64,000 bases of DNA, from contig JALDRJ010000002.1 of assembly GCA_031315865.1 (NCBI GenBank), forward strand, positions 951,147 to 1,015,146, written 5' to 3'. Shown one piece after another: positions 46,029 to 55,479 of this stretch (the stretch's first letter is position 1; each line of letters opens with the position of its first letter). The stretch is from Nitrospirales bacterium. Lineage in GTDB: Bacteria > Nitrospirota > Nitrospiria > Nitrospirales > UBA8639. Made by a program: the position numbers and the translations under genes. The notes beneath the pieces are model-generated. The model was given only the letters and a program-made list of their open reading frames with translations. It did not search any database and had not been told where the DNA came from.

Positions 46029-47681
46029 CTACTCTTTCTGAAAATGCAGAATCCCCCAGGTTAAGTGACCTGCGGTTCCTCCATCAATCCAATGCTGGAG
46101 GCCTTCCTTCATTTTCTCAATATACTCTTCACTGCAAACACGAATGAGCGTATTGCGGTTGGCCGTAATTTCATCGAGCACTCGCGCATAATGATTGGCC
46201 AGTTGTTCTGAAAGGTCTACCACTTGGATTTCTTTCAGACCCAGCTCAGCGGCCATTTTTTGATAGTAGGGTATTGAGCCTAATGAATCGAGGTGAATAC
46301 GATCAAGGATCGGTTGAAGAGTGGACGCAGGACAACCTTCACGTTGCATCGGATCAGTGAATATAAATTGGCCACCTTTCGCCAACACCCGAACAACTTC
46401 CTCCAGAACTTTTCGCCTATTCCCACTATGCAATATGGCATCTTGCGACCAGACAATATCGACTGATCCATCGGGTAATGAAATATCCTCAAAACTCCCA
46501 TCAACCACGTTAATCGCCAAACTCAGCCCTTGCGTCCGGTTGAGTTCACGATTCCGTTTATTTTGAATTTCGCTGAGATTCAGACACCCAACCTGACATC
46601 CATACGTCTTCGCCAAATACCGCGCCGACCCTCCATACCCCGATCCAATATCGAGTACATGGCTCCTTGAGTCCAGTCCCCTCACCAAAGAGGCCATTTT
46701 TTCGACTGTCCGCCGACTGGCATCAAAAATCGTATCACTCTCTTTTTTATAAAGGCCGACGTGAATATCCTCCCCTCCCCAAATCATGGCGTAAAACCGA
46801 TCAGCATCCGAACTATTATAATAATCTCTCGCGACATCAACGGCTTGGGAATAACCGACCGCTGACACCGGGTTCAGCGATCTTTCCTCGTTTTTATACC
46901 GCTTTTCCGCGACATGGATAAAAAAGTCCGGATCTTCGACTCGATGCGTTTCTTGAAAATCGGCATAGGTTTTGATCTGTTGAAAGCCTACTTCATGCAT
47001 TAACCGACGCGTATATTCTTTTCGAAGCGGGTACATATTGAGATGATACTGAGAGCCGTCTGGAAACTGATACTCAAATCGTGCAAGTCCTTCGTCTACG
47101 TATTCGGGCTTGGCGCTCACATTGTCGCCGCAATAATAATAGACGTGCTTGGACGTGAACCCATTTTCGAGAATCCCGTCATAGTTTCGCTGATCCAGGA
47201 TCAGCACGCCTTCATGGGTGAGCGCAGTATAAAACTCGGCTAAGGCCTTACGCCGATCCTGCTCTGAAAACAGATGAGTCAGGGAATTTCCTAAGCAAAT
47301 TACTGCGTCAAACTTATTGTGAATATCGCGGCTGAGCCATCGCCAATCGGCATGGACCGTTCGCATGATGAAACCGGCCCTTCTGGCATTTTCAAACGCT
47401 TGGGCTAACATTTCAGGACTGCCATCAGCACTCGTGACGTCAAAGCCAGCCCGGAGAAGCCGGATAGAGTGAAATCCCGTCCCCGTGGCCACATCAAGAA
47501 CGCGCCTCACTCCTCGTTCCTGCAGAATTCGAATGAAAAAATCCCCCTCGCTTGAAGCTCGAGCTTCCCAATCGATTAAGGCATCCCATTTCTTGACAAA
47601 CCCATGGACGTATTCCTTTTTGTATTGATCAGTTTTTCGTTGCGCAATGGGGTTATCGCCATACTGTTGTTCTTTCGCCAT
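46029..47681 (-). CDS. Glycine/sarcosine and dimethylglycine N-methyltransferase fusion
   Basis: A 550-residue protein joining two SAM-dependent methyltransferases. Residues 1-270 match glycine/sarcosine N-methyltransferase (YGDNPIAQRKTDQYKKEYV, VLDVATGTGFHSIRLL, ICLGNSLTHLF). Residues 280-550 match sarcosine/dimethylglycine methyltransferase (ADRFYAMIWGGEDIHVGLY, VLDIGSGYGGSARYLAK, WSQDAILHSGNR). Together they convert glycine to glycine betaine in three methyl transfers. GGAGG precedes the ATG. It is divergent from a BCCT transporter, so synthesis and uptake of the compatible solute share a control region. Confidence 0.92.
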   Translation of the reverse strand: MAKEQQYGDNPIAQRKTDQYKKEYVHGFVKKWDALIDWEARASSEGDFFIRILQERGVRRVLDVATGTGFHSIRLLRAGFDVTSADGSPEMLAQAFENARRAGFIMRTVHADWRWLSRDIHNKFDAVICLGNSLTHLFSEQDRRKALAEFYTALTHEGVLILDQRNYDGILENGFTSKHVYYYCGDNVSAKPEYVDEGLARFEYQFPDGSQYHLNMYPLRKEYTRRLMHEVGFQQIKTYADFQETHRVEDPDFFIHVAEKRYKNEERSLNPVSAVGYSQAVDVARDYYNSSDADRFYAMIWGGEDIHVGLYKKESDTIFDASRRTVEKMASLVRGLDSRSHVLDIGSGYGGSARYLAKTYGCQVGCLNLSEIQNKRNRELNRTQGLSLAINVVDGSFEDISLPDGSVDIVWSQDAILHSGNRRKVLEEVVRVLAKGGQFIFTDPMQREGCPASTLQPILDRIHLDSLGSIPYYQKMAAELGLKEIQVVDLSEQLANHYARVLDEITANRNTLIRVCSEEYIEKMKEGLQHWIDGGTAGHLTWGILHFQKE

Positions 47682-47753
47682 AATTGGCCTCCAGTTTTGC
47701 TACGCCCAATCCAAGCACCGGGCTTGAGGTAAAGAAATGAGGCAGAAACACAA

Positions 47754-47790
47754 AAGGCTTCTTGCGATCCTACGTGTCGCAGGAAGCCTT
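47754..47790 (-). terminator. Terminator-like hairpin in the leader of the GSMT/SDMT gene
   Basis: Arms at 47754-47767 and 47777-47790 pair over 14 positions with one G-U wobble, loop of nine. On the minus strand it is followed by TTGTGTTTC directly after a TT in the stem, a usable U-tract, and lies about 75 bases before the GSMT/SDMT start. It could be a transcription attenuator in the leader. It could also just end transcription from upstream. Confidence 0.55.
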
Positions 47791-47966
47791 AAACACCGAA
47801 TTCCAGTCTAACGGCTCTCAGATGATCCCGCAACCCTCAAGCTGGCAATTCATCAAGCCCTTATGGATATTTTCTTAAAAAACACCTTATATTTAATAGA
47901 TTTTGGCCAGCTTTCTATTTCAATGGTCATCACCACAAACCCATACCCGATCTTTCGTGAGAATAG

Positions 47967-47982
47967 AAAACTGATCAGTTTT
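47967..47982. promoter_or_regulatory. Sixteen-base perfect palindrome
   Basis: AAAACTGATCAGTTTT is an exact palindrome, 57 bases before the BCCT start. It is a candidate operator for a dimeric regulator in the shared control region. Identity of the regulator is unknown. Confidence 0.4.
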
Positions 47983-48038
47983 TAAAGGGATAGTACCAGT
48001 CACGAAATCATCACTTGGCTTGTACCGACCCTGGATTT

Positions 48039-49553
48039 ATGCTATCCCCAAAAGATCCTATGAGCATTCGCGACACGACCATCGTTTTTAAAGCTTCGTT
48101 TCTGCTGGCTTTAGCCTTTCTCATCTGGGGAGCGTTGGCCCCGCAGAACCTCGCAGAAGTCACCGGGTCTATTCAACAATCTCTCCTGAATGCTTTTGGC
48201 TGGTTCTATGTCCTTTCTGCATCAGCATTTTTGCTTACGTCGTTTGCCCTTATTTTCTCCAGATATGGCAACATTCCTCTGGGCAAGGACAGGGCCAAAC
48301 CAGAATTTCCATTACCGACCTGGTTTGCCATGCTTTTCTGTGCAGGCATGGGAATTGGCCTGGTGTTTTGGGGGGTAGCGGAACCCCTTTCTCACCTTTA
48401 TGATCCTCCCAAAGGATTGCCTGATACGCCAGAAGCCGCACGAATGGCGATCCGTTATAGCTTTTTCCATTGGGGCTTACACCCATGGGGAATCTACACC
48501 ATGGTGGCCTTGGTGTTAGCGTATTTCCAATTCCGGAAAAATATGCCAGGCCTAATCAGTCTGAGCTGCAAGCCCATCCTGGGAACTCAAAGCGAAGGCG
48601 TAGCTGGGGCCGTCATTGACATTATTGCGGTATTTGCGACGGTCTTCGGGGTGGCAACCTCGTTAGGGTTCGGCGCTGTTCAGATTAGCGGGGGACTTTC
48701 ATACTTATTCGGCACTCCAAATACGTTAACCACTCAATTGCTCTTGATAGGCATCGTGACGGTTTTGTACATGCTGTCGGCTCAGACCGGATTACAGCGT
48801 GGCATTAAATACCTGAGTAATCTGAATATGGCCTTGGCATCCACTCTCCTCTGTTTCGTGCTTTTCTTAGGACCCACACAATTCATCTTGGAAGTCTTTT
48901 CTTCAGCCCTCGGAGGCTACCTGCAAAATTTACCGACCATGAGCCTCAATTTGGCTCCGCTTACGGATTCGACCTGGATTCATAACTGGACCCTCTTCTA
49001 TTGGGCTTGGTGGATTGCATGGGCCCCATTCGTCGGAACGTTCATCGCAAGGATTTCCAAAGGCCGCACTGTGAGAGAGTTTGTTTCAGGGGTTCTCCTT
49101 GTGCCAACGCTGTTTTGCGCATTCTGGTTTTCGGTCTTTGGCGGAACGACGATTTCACTCGAAATGTTCGACCATGTCGCCATTAAAGAGGCCATCGACG
49201 AGAATGGGATTGAAGTGGCGTTATTCACGGTCCTCGAGCAGTTTCCCATGGGTACGCTCATGTCCATGATTGCCATTTTTCTCATCGGCACTTTTTTTAT
49301 TACATCGGCTGACTCGGCTACCTTTGTGCTCGGGACTTTGACCACCCATGGGAATCTCAACCCCCCGAATCGCATCAAATTCACATGGGGGATCATTCAA
49401 TCAGTTTCTGCAGCCGTCTTACTGTGGTCGGGCGGGCTGAAAGCGCTTCAGACGGGGTCTATCATCGCGGCCTTCCCTTTCGCATTTATCATCGTACTGA
49501 TGATTATTTCGCTACTGAAATCTTTCTCTCAAGAACCTATACGTACCGGGTAA
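48039..49553 (+). CDS. BCCT-family betaine/carnitine/choline transporter
   Basis: A secondary transporter of about 505 residues with twelve hydrophobic segments. The BCCT signature tryptophan motif appears as YWAWWIAWAPFVGTFIARIS, and GMGIGLVFWGVAEP is another landmark. It likely takes up glycine betaine with Na+ or H+. ATG 48039 or 48060 are both possible starts; neither has a clear ribosome binding site. It is divergent from the GSMT/SDMT fusion gene. The short cytoplasmic tails lack the long osmosensory C-terminal extension of BetP. Confidence 0.9.
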   Translation: MLSPKDPMSIRDTTIVFKASFLLALAFLIWGALAPQNLAEVTGSIQQSLLNAFGWFYVLSASAFLLTSFALIFSRYGNIPLGKDRAKPEFPLPTWFAMLFCAGMGIGLVFWGVAEPLSHLYDPPKGLPDTPEAARMAIRYSFFHWGLHPWGIYTMVALVLAYFQFRKNMPGLISLSCKPILGTQSEGVAGAVIDIIAVFATVFGVATSLGFGAVQISGGLSYLFGTPNTLTTQLLLIGIVTVLYMLSAQTGLQRGIKYLSNLNMALASTLLCFVLFLGPTQFILEVFSSALGGYLQNLPTMSLNLAPLTDSTWIHNWTLFYWAWWIAWAPFVGTFIARISKGRTVREFVSGVLLVPTLFCAFWFSVFGGTTISLEMFDHVAIKEAIDENGIEVALFTVLEQFPMGTLMSMIAIFLIGTFFITSADSATFVLGTLTTHGNLNPPNRIKFTWGIIQSVSAAVLLWSGGLKALQTGSIIAAFPFAFIIVLMIISLLKSFSQEPIRTG

Positions 49554-49712
49554 CCGCCGGTTGTTTGAGAGTTTCCGGAAGTTGACCGTCCCAAAAACCC
49601 TGTGCTACCGTGAATGGCCGTTTTTGGGTTGTCATACCCATCACAAAATGGCTCATGAAAGCTGTGTGGTCGATCCTGGTCTACCCCGAATGCGACTTAG
49701 GAATGTCTATTT

Positions 49713-50804
49713 ATGGCGGACAGCGTGGCGGAACATATTTCAGCTCTCAACGACCACGACTGGGGTGTCCGTGAAGACGCCGCAGCCGCCCTTGGACAGT
49801 TTCAAGATCCTCGAAGTGTCCTGCCACTTATTCGCGCGCTGAGAGATTCAGACCGATCGGTACGCGTCGCGGCCACCACTTCGCTGACCGCGCTTGGCGA
49901 ACTCGCTGTTCCACCGCTCGGACAGTCTTTACAAGATCAAGACACCAACGTCCAGGAAATTGCGGCATCGATTCTTGCCGTCAACGGCGATGAACGTGTC
50001 GTTGATGCGCTGGTTTCTGCGCTCTTGAACCCAAATTGGATTGTCCGGAGCCATGCGGCCAAGGCCCTCGGCAAAATTGGAGACCCTCGAGCAATCGATA
50101 CCCTGCTCCTCTTACTCCAAGATACAGTCCCAGCCGTGCGTGATAATGCCGGCGAAGCCATCTGTGCATTGGGAGAAACCTCAATACCTCCACTCTTAGA
50201 ACTCCTTCAGCACAAAGACTGGAAAATTCGCCTACGCGCCATTGAAGCTTTAGCCTTGCTGAAGCCACCAACTGCCGTGGAGCCTTTGCTGGATCGGATA
50301 ACGAATGATCCTGACACCGCTGTTCGACAAGACGCGATTCGAGCGATTGGCGAGATAGGTGACCGGAAGGCTATTGACACTCTGTTATCGGTCATGGATC
50401 AACCGTCCCTACGAAGCCAGGCCATTATGGCTCTTGGCAAGATCGGTGACCCCAGGGCACTTCCAACTTTGACCAAGATTGTGGAAGGTTTAATCACGAA
50501 GAACTACGAAGGCCGGATGGCTGCCTGTGAAGATGCGTTGTACCAAGAAGAACTTCCAACGGTCGAAGCAGCGGTGAAAGCGCTGGCACAAATCGGAGAC
50601 GAACGCGCGATTCCGACACTCCAACAAGCGCTCAGAAGCACTTTAATCCGCGTTGAAGCCGCCGATGCCTTGACCCTCTTCGGGAAGACGGCACTCTCCC
50701 CGCTCGTGGCCATGTATAAACATGAAACGGATGACAATATTCGATTTCATGTCAAGGAAACACTGGCTCGTCTAGGGTGGAGACCAGGGCAAGTACGGTT
50801 ATAA
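49713..50804 (+). CDS. HEAT-repeat protein, 363 residues
   Basis: A protein consisting almost wholly of about eleven HEAT-like repeats, for example VREDAAAALGQFQDPRSV and VRSHAAKALGKIGDPRAID. No signal peptide or catalytic domain is present. First of four tandem HEAT genes; the next starts 25 bases after its stop, consistent with one operon. Likely a scaffold or assembly factor by family; partner unknown. Confidence 0.88.
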   Translation: MADSVAEHISALNDHDWGVREDAAAALGQFQDPRSVLPLIRALRDSDRSVRVAATTSLTALGELAVPPLGQSLQDQDTNVQEIAASILAVNGDERVVDALVSALLNPNWIVRSHAAKALGKIGDPRAIDTLLLLLQDTVPAVRDNAGEAICALGETSIPPLLELLQHKDWKIRLRAIEALALLKPPTAVEPLLDRITNDPDTAVRQDAIRAIGEIGDRKAIDTLLSVMDQPSLRSQAIMALGKIGDPRALPTLTKIVEGLITKNYEGRMAACEDALYQEELPTVEAAVKALAQIGDERAIPTLQQALRSTLIRVEAADALTLFGKTALSPLVAMYKHETDDNIRFHVKETLARLGWRPGQVRL

Positions 50805-50829
50805 ATGCGTTAAGACACCAGCACTCACT

Positions 50830-51915
50830 ATGCCGAAAGAAACTCTAGAAACCCTCATTTCCGAGCTCAATCACGAAGAAGACTGGCGTCGTATGCGGTC
50901 AACCGTGGCCTGCCTGAAGGGTGGTCCGAAGGCCGTCACTGGACTGATTGAAGCCATGAAGGGCGGAACTCCAGAGTATAAAGTTGAAGCGGTCAAAATG
51001 TTAGCTCGCATCCGAGATCCCCATGCCGGCCCCGCGATGGTTGACATGATCACGGATCATAATGAGGCTGTAAGCCATGCCGCTATTGCTTCGCTGGAAC
51101 AAATGGCTGGCATTGTGGATGAACCCACCGCAACGGCCCTCGTCGAACTCTTGAAGGATGAACGCTATCGAGAACGGGTAACCGCTTTGCTTGGAGAGAT
51201 TCCGACATCGATTGATCCTCTGACACACATGCTTCGCGATCCCGAGGAATCAGCCCGTGTTACCGCTGCGACTATACTCGACTCTCTGCTAGACCCACGC
51301 TCTGCCGATGCCTTGATCGACGTGATGGGAGATTCAGCCATTCGTCACATGGCCATTGAAACGCTTCGAAAACTTGGGGCCATACGAGATCGTATCGATG
51401 AAATCATGAACGAACTCGCCAATGTTGAGGAATCGGAACTCAGGGAAGGCGCAAGGCAGGAGGCGGTCATTAAACTCCACCCCCTCGGGAGGCCTGCGGT
51501 TGAAATCTTAATTGAATATTTAGAAGACGATGACTGGGTCGTTAGAGAAGCGGCGGCGGATGTCTTAGGCAAAATCGCCGATATTCGAGCGGTTGAACCG
51601 CTCATGGAGCGACTACGCGTAGACCGCGATACCGGCGTCAAAGAGCTGGCGACCAAATCCTTGGGACTGCTGGGTGATGCACGTCCTGTGGATTTATTGG
51701 TCGAAAGCATTCCTATTCGCCCGCTTCGCGTATTAGCGGTCGAAGCCCTCGAGAAAATCAAGGACGTGGAAGTCTTACGCCCGCATGCTGAGCTTTTCAA
51801 AAAATTGAAAAATGATCGAGATGGACTCATTTCCTACAACTCTGGAATCATCCTTGACAAATTGGCAGCCCTTGACGCTCAATTGGATGAAGAGGCTTGG
51901 GCCGGAAAGGAATAG
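50830..51915 (+). CDS. HEAT-repeat protein, 361 residues
   Basis: Second of the tandem set. HEAT repeats such as VREAAADVLGKIADIRAVE and VKELATKSLGLLGDARPVD are clearest in the C-terminal half, while the N-terminal half holds more degenerate repeats. A helical, acidic stretch rich in Glu around residue 195-210 breaks the repeat rhythm. The last codons run into the next gene, whose ATG lies two bases after this stop. No ribosome binding site is obvious for its own start, again suggesting coupling. Confidence 0.85.
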   Translation: MPKETLETLISELNHEEDWRRMRSTVACLKGGPKAVTGLIEAMKGGTPEYKVEAVKMLARIRDPHAGPAMVDMITDHNEAVSHAAIASLEQMAGIVDEPTATALVELLKDERYRERVTALLGEIPTSIDPLTHMLRDPEESARVTAATILDSLLDPRSADALIDVMGDSAIRHMAIETLRKLGAIRDRIDEIMNELANVEESELREGARQEAVIKLHPLGRPAVEILIEYLEDDDWVVREAAADVLGKIADIRAVEPLMERLRVDRDTGVKELATKSLGLLGDARPVDLLVESIPIRPLRVLAVEALEKIKDVEVLRPHAELFKKLKNDRDGLISYNSGIILDKLAALDAQLDEEAWAGKE

Positions 51916-51917
51916 CG

Positions 51918-52688
51918 ATGGAGGAATCTAACCGCGTTGAACAACTCTTAGCCTCGCTGCGTGATGACAACGAGGAGCTTCGTAATCATGCTGCGACGAA
52001 CCTGAGCCAAATCGGAGAAGTCGCCATCCCTAAGCTGATCAATCTCTTTTTGGAAGGTGATCTGGTCATTCGAGAGGCGGCGGCGAGTGCTGTCGCGCAA
52101 ATGGGTGAGCCTGCCGTTGATCCCCTCATCGAAGCATTGGCCGAAGATGAAGAATGGATGGTGAGAGAACAAGCCGCCTCGGCGCTGGGCAAGATTAAAT
52201 CACCTCGAGGAGTGCAACCGCTCATTCAAGCTTTGCAAAATGATAAAGATGGGGCAGTCCGCAATGCTGCCATATGGGCATTGGAGCGGATTGGAGACCC
52301 CGAAGCCGTACCAGCGCTCGTGGGCGCCCTGATGGACGCCACACTTCGGGAAGATGCCGCACGGGTCTTGAAAAAGGTTGGCGACTCTCGGGCGACTGAC
52401 GCATTGATTCAAGAATTGCAAGGATCCAGTTGGATCGTTCGACGGCATGCCGCTGAGGCATTAGGGAAAATAGGCGACCCCCGGTGCATTGACCCCTTGG
52501 TGCAATCTCTTGCCGATGAAGATTGGCTTGTCCGGCGAAATGCCGCGGAATCACTAGCCCGGTTAGGAGACAAACGAGTCGTAACCGCCCTTGTCCCATT
52601 GTTAGAAGATGAAAATGAGATGGTTCGAGACACGGCAGAAGGCGCGTTGAGCAGTCTTGGCTGGATACCAGATTCAACAAAATCATAA
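51918..52688 (+). CDS. HEAT-repeat protein, 256 residues
   Basis: Third of the tandem set. The ATG at 51918 is preferred over a TTG at 51897 inside the preceding gene. At least seven well-kept HEAT repeats are present, such as VREQAASALGKIKSPRGVQ and VRRHAAEALGKIGDPRCID. The product is almost entirely repeat, without extra domains. Very close spacing to the previous gene points to an operon. Confidence 0.88.
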   Translation: MEESNRVEQLLASLRDDNEELRNHAATNLSQIGEVAIPKLINLFLEGDLVIREAAASAVAQMGEPAVDPLIEALAEDEEWMVREQAASALGKIKSPRGVQPLIQALQNDKDGAVRNAAIWALERIGDPEAVPALVGALMDATLREDAARVLKKVGDSRATDALIQELQGSSWIVRRHAAEALGKIGDPRCIDPLVQSLADEDWLVRRNAAESLARLGDKRVVTALVPLLEDENEMVRDTAEGALSSLGWIPDSTKS

Positions 52689-52720
52689 ATGAGTTTCACA
52701 TCAATCATGAAGGAGTCATC

Positions 52721-53392
52721 ATGGCAGACGAATCACCTGTACAACTCGTTCAAATCGGCCCGAAAGGCGGGACCAAAAAGGATGGGTTTAATCTCGTAAC
52801 GGAAAACGTCACCGCGATCAATATTGAGGCGAAGCAGATAGAAGTTGAATTGTTAGCGTATGACGGGAAAACGGTTTTGCTCGATGTCGCAGACGAAGCG
52901 TTAGAAGACCTTCAGAAGATCAAAGTAGGCGACGGCGCAACCCTTCGCGTCATTGAAGAAGACGGAAAGCGATTCGTCAAGCAGTTTCGCATTCGCGCTA
53001 AAGATCCTAACGTCCAAAAAGTGGAAGCGGCGTTGTTGGACCTGTCCGACACACACTGGTTAAACAGAAAGTATGCAGCCGAAATCTTGGGTGAGCTCAA
53101 AGCTGAAGAAGCGGTCAAGCCCTTAGTGCATGCACTGGAAGATGAGGTGGGAGATGTCCGGCATCGCGCCTACGATGCCCTTATTAAAATCGGGGCACCA
53201 TCCGTCACCGAAGTCATTCCGCTGCTGGTTTCTGAAGAAGATGAAATGCGGCAATCAGCAACAGAGATCTTAAGAAAAATAGGAAAGCCTGCCGTCGCGC
53301 CCCTGGCTGATGCGCTCGGTGATGCCGATCCGAAACTCACGAAGCGCATCATGAAAGTCCTGGACCGGATGGGCTACAAACCGAAGTCCTGA
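52721..53392 (+). CDS. HEAT-repeat protein with a beta-rich N-terminal domain
   Basis: Fourth of the tandem set, 223 residues. About the first 85 residues are a beta-rich module (TAINIEAKQIEVELLAYD, GDGATLRVIEEDGKRFV), possibly a small barrel with RNA- or protein-binding potential; it has no repeat character. Residues 100-220 are HEAT repeats (NRKYAAEILGELKAEEA, MRQSATEILRKIGKPAV). AAGGAG precedes the ATG. It closes the HEAT operon; nothing follows for 250 bases. Confidence 0.86.
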   Translation: MADESPVQLVQIGPKGGTKKDGFNLVTENVTAINIEAKQIEVELLAYDGKTVLLDVADEALEDLQKIKVGDGATLRVIEEDGKRFVKQFRIRAKDPNVQKVEAALLDLSDTHWLNRKYAAEILGELKAEEAVKPLVHALEDEVGDVRHRAYDALIKIGAPSVTEVIPLLVSEEDEMRQSATEILRKIGKPAVAPLADALGDADPKLTKRIMKVLDRMGYKPKS

Positions 53393-53640
53393 TTCGTGGA
53401 ACGTTATTCATCGCTGGCTTCTGGGCTGACTTCTGGAATATATTTCTCGGAGCCATACGCGAAATACGAGAAATGATCGCAAGCCGACAGATGTTCCAAC
53501 GAGTTTAATGCGACGATCCTGACACGGAAGCGTATTTGTCCGTGAGGAGATCACTCAGACAGCGTTAGCCACCCGACCCACGAACAATCCTTAGAAGACA
53601 TGGCTCATGGCGAGCTTTCACCATTTCTCTACCTATCGTC

Positions 53641-54963
53641 TCAGGAAGGTCGAGCGCCAGCGGGTGGTCGCCCGACAGAAACGTAGTAAAAGCCCTTCTC
53701 CGCCACCCGACCTGGGTCATAAACATTCCTCAAGTCAATTAAACAAGGAGACTTGACAAGGGTCTTGAGCTGCTCAAAGTCGAGGTTTCGAAACTGGTTC
53801 CATTCCGTGACAAGGATGAGCGCATCTGTCCCTTCAGCCGTATGATAGGCGTCTTGACATGGAACAAGGCCATTGACCGCCTTTAATGACTCTTCCATCG
53901 CCTCGGGATCATACGCACGAACCGTACAGCCTTCCTTCAACAATTGCTCCGCGATCGCTAAGGCTGGAGAATCTCGAATATCATCGGTATTCGGCTTGAA
54001 CGACAGGCCTAGCATGCCCACCGTCTTACCTTGTACCGTTCCAAGCGTTTCGCGAATCTTGTCGAGCATGCGGCCCCGCTGTTGTTCATTCACGAGCTTG
54101 GTAGCTTTGGCCACCTTCATTTCATACCCGGCCTGCTCACCGATATGAATTAACGCGGCTGTGTCCTTTCCAAAGCAGGATCCGCCATAGCCCGGTCCCG
54201 CATGGAGAAACTTTGACCCAACCCGTTTATCCAGTCCCATGCCTTTCGCGACGACCTGAACATCCGCCCCGACCTTCTCGCAGAGATTCGCCATTTCATT
54301 GATGAAGGAGATTTTCGTCGCGAGAAAGACATTGGACGCATACTTGATCATTTCAGCAGTCGGAACATCGGTAATGACGATCGGAGTCTCGATCAGATAC
54401 AAGGGACGATAGAGATCTTTCATGATGGCGATGGACGCGTCGCTATCAGCACCGATTACGACGCGATTGGGCCGCATGAAATCTTCTATGGCCGAACCTT
54501 CCCGTAAAAATTCAGGATTGGAACAAACGCCAAACTTTTGTGGCGTTGTCTGATTTTCCTCGATTAATTTATGCACTCGCTGCGCCGTGCCCACTGGGAC
54601 CGTGGATTTGGTCACGACCACCTTGTAGCCGGTCATTCGGCTACCAATACTTCTCGCCACCTCATCGACAAATGACAAGTCTGCGGACCCATCTTCCCGT
54701 GATGGCGTTCCCACGGCAATGAAGATGACCAGCGCTTCATCGACGGCTTTCGTGAGATCCGTAGTAAAATGCAGTCGTCCAGCATTGGCATTTTTGATCA
54801 CCAATTCAGCCAATCCAGGTTCAAAAAATGGGATTTCGCCTTTCTCTAATTTTTCAATCCGTTTGGAATCAACATCCATACAGGTCACATCAATGCCATA
54901 CTCGGCAAAACATGCTCCGGTGACCAAACCAACATAACCTGTTCCAATAACACTCACATGCAT
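53641..54963 (-). CDS. ugd: UDP-glucose 6-dehydrogenase
   Basis: A 440-residue NAD-dependent enzyme making UDP-glucuronate for polysaccharides. The N-terminal Rossmann motif is VIGTGYVGLVTGACFAE, the catalytic cysteine lies in GPGYGGSCFGKDTAAL, and SNPEFLREGSAI plus LGLSFKPNTDDIRDSPAL are family signatures. Length is standard. No other capsule or exopolysaccharide gene is adjacent; it is a single gene. Confidence 0.96.
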   Translation of the reverse strand: MHVSVIGTGYVGLVTGACFAEYGIDVTCMDVDSKRIEKLEKGEIPFFEPGLAELVIKNANAGRLHFTTDLTKAVDEALVIFIAVGTPSREDGSADLSFVDEVARSIGSRMTGYKVVVTKSTVPVGTAQRVHKLIEENQTTPQKFGVCSNPEFLREGSAIEDFMRPNRVVIGADSDASIAIMKDLYRPLYLIETPIVITDVPTAEMIKYASNVFLATKISFINEMANLCEKVGADVQVVAKGMGLDKRVGSKFLHAGPGYGGSCFGKDTAALIHIGEQAGYEMKVAKATKLVNEQQRGRMLDKIRETLGTVQGKTVGMLGLSFKPNTDDIRDSPALAIAEQLLKEGCTVRAYDPEAMEESLKAVNGLVPCQDAYHTAEGTDALILVTEWNQFRNLDFEQLKTLVKSPCLIDLRNVYDPGRVAEKGFYYVSVGRPPAGARPS

Positions 54964-55404
54964 GATGACCCCTCCAATGATTTCTAGGATAGAAAAACTT
55001 CTATTATTGATTATTGTATGAGTTTTTCAAATAATCGCAAGGTTGAGAAAAGAGAATTATCCTGAACGTCTTTAACGTCAAACATACGGCATGAAAGATC
55101 GCAGCGATCAACTAAATGATTCTACTCAGAAGGAAGGAAATCTGACGATAACAGACGTTACTATCATTATATTCCTATATTCCCCGAGCAACCAAGCGCT
55201 TTAATCAAAAAGTAACACAAGTACATGTGAATCGCACTCAACGGACTCCACGGAATCCAGCGATGAGGCCACCGATCAGGACTATGGTATTCTCGGTCAG
55301 AGTCTCTAGCATCATAATACTCGTGTAAGGCAACTTGAGATCCCAGGCTTGCTTGACACCTTTCGGACGCAATACTAGAATCGAAACTCATACCGAATCC
55401 GAGA
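54964..55404. other. Intergenic region between ugd and tRNA-Gly
   Basis: About 440 bases holding the ugd promoter and the promoter of the tRNA gene. Short open frames are present but unsupported. No repeat or RNA besides the tRNA is recognised. Confidence 0.45.
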
Positions 55405-55479
55405 GCGGGAATAGCTCAGTGGTAGAGCATCGCCTTGCCAAGGCGAGGGTCGGGGGTTCAAATCCCCTTTCCCGCTCCA
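55405..55479 (+). tRNA. tRNA-Gly (anticodon GCC)
   Basis: A full cloverleaf: acceptor stem GCGGGAA at 55405-55411 pairs with TTCCCGC at 55469-55475, followed by the discriminator base and an encoded CCA. The anticodon loop TTGCCAA gives GCC, for glycine codons GGC/GGU. The T-arm GGGGTTCAAATCCCC and the D-arm TAGCTCAGT are canonical. It is an isolated tRNA gene, a common integration target, though no integrase is seen nearby. Confidence 0.97.

Larger units (their letters stand above)
47682..48038. promoter_or_regulatory. Divergent control region of GSMT/SDMT and BCCT genes
   Basis: A 357-base region between the two osmoadaptation genes. It holds a terminator-like hairpin (47754-47790) and a 16-base palindrome (47967-47982), listed separately. 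The centre near 47870-47910 is AT-rich, suitable for divergent promoters. No known riboswitch core for SAM, SAH or glycine was recognised. Confidence 0.6.

Noticed and set aside
47682-48038. SAM or SAH riboswitch upstream of the GSMT/SDMT gene
   Set aside because: No recognisable core of these riboswitches appears; only a terminator-like hairpin and a palindrome are supported.
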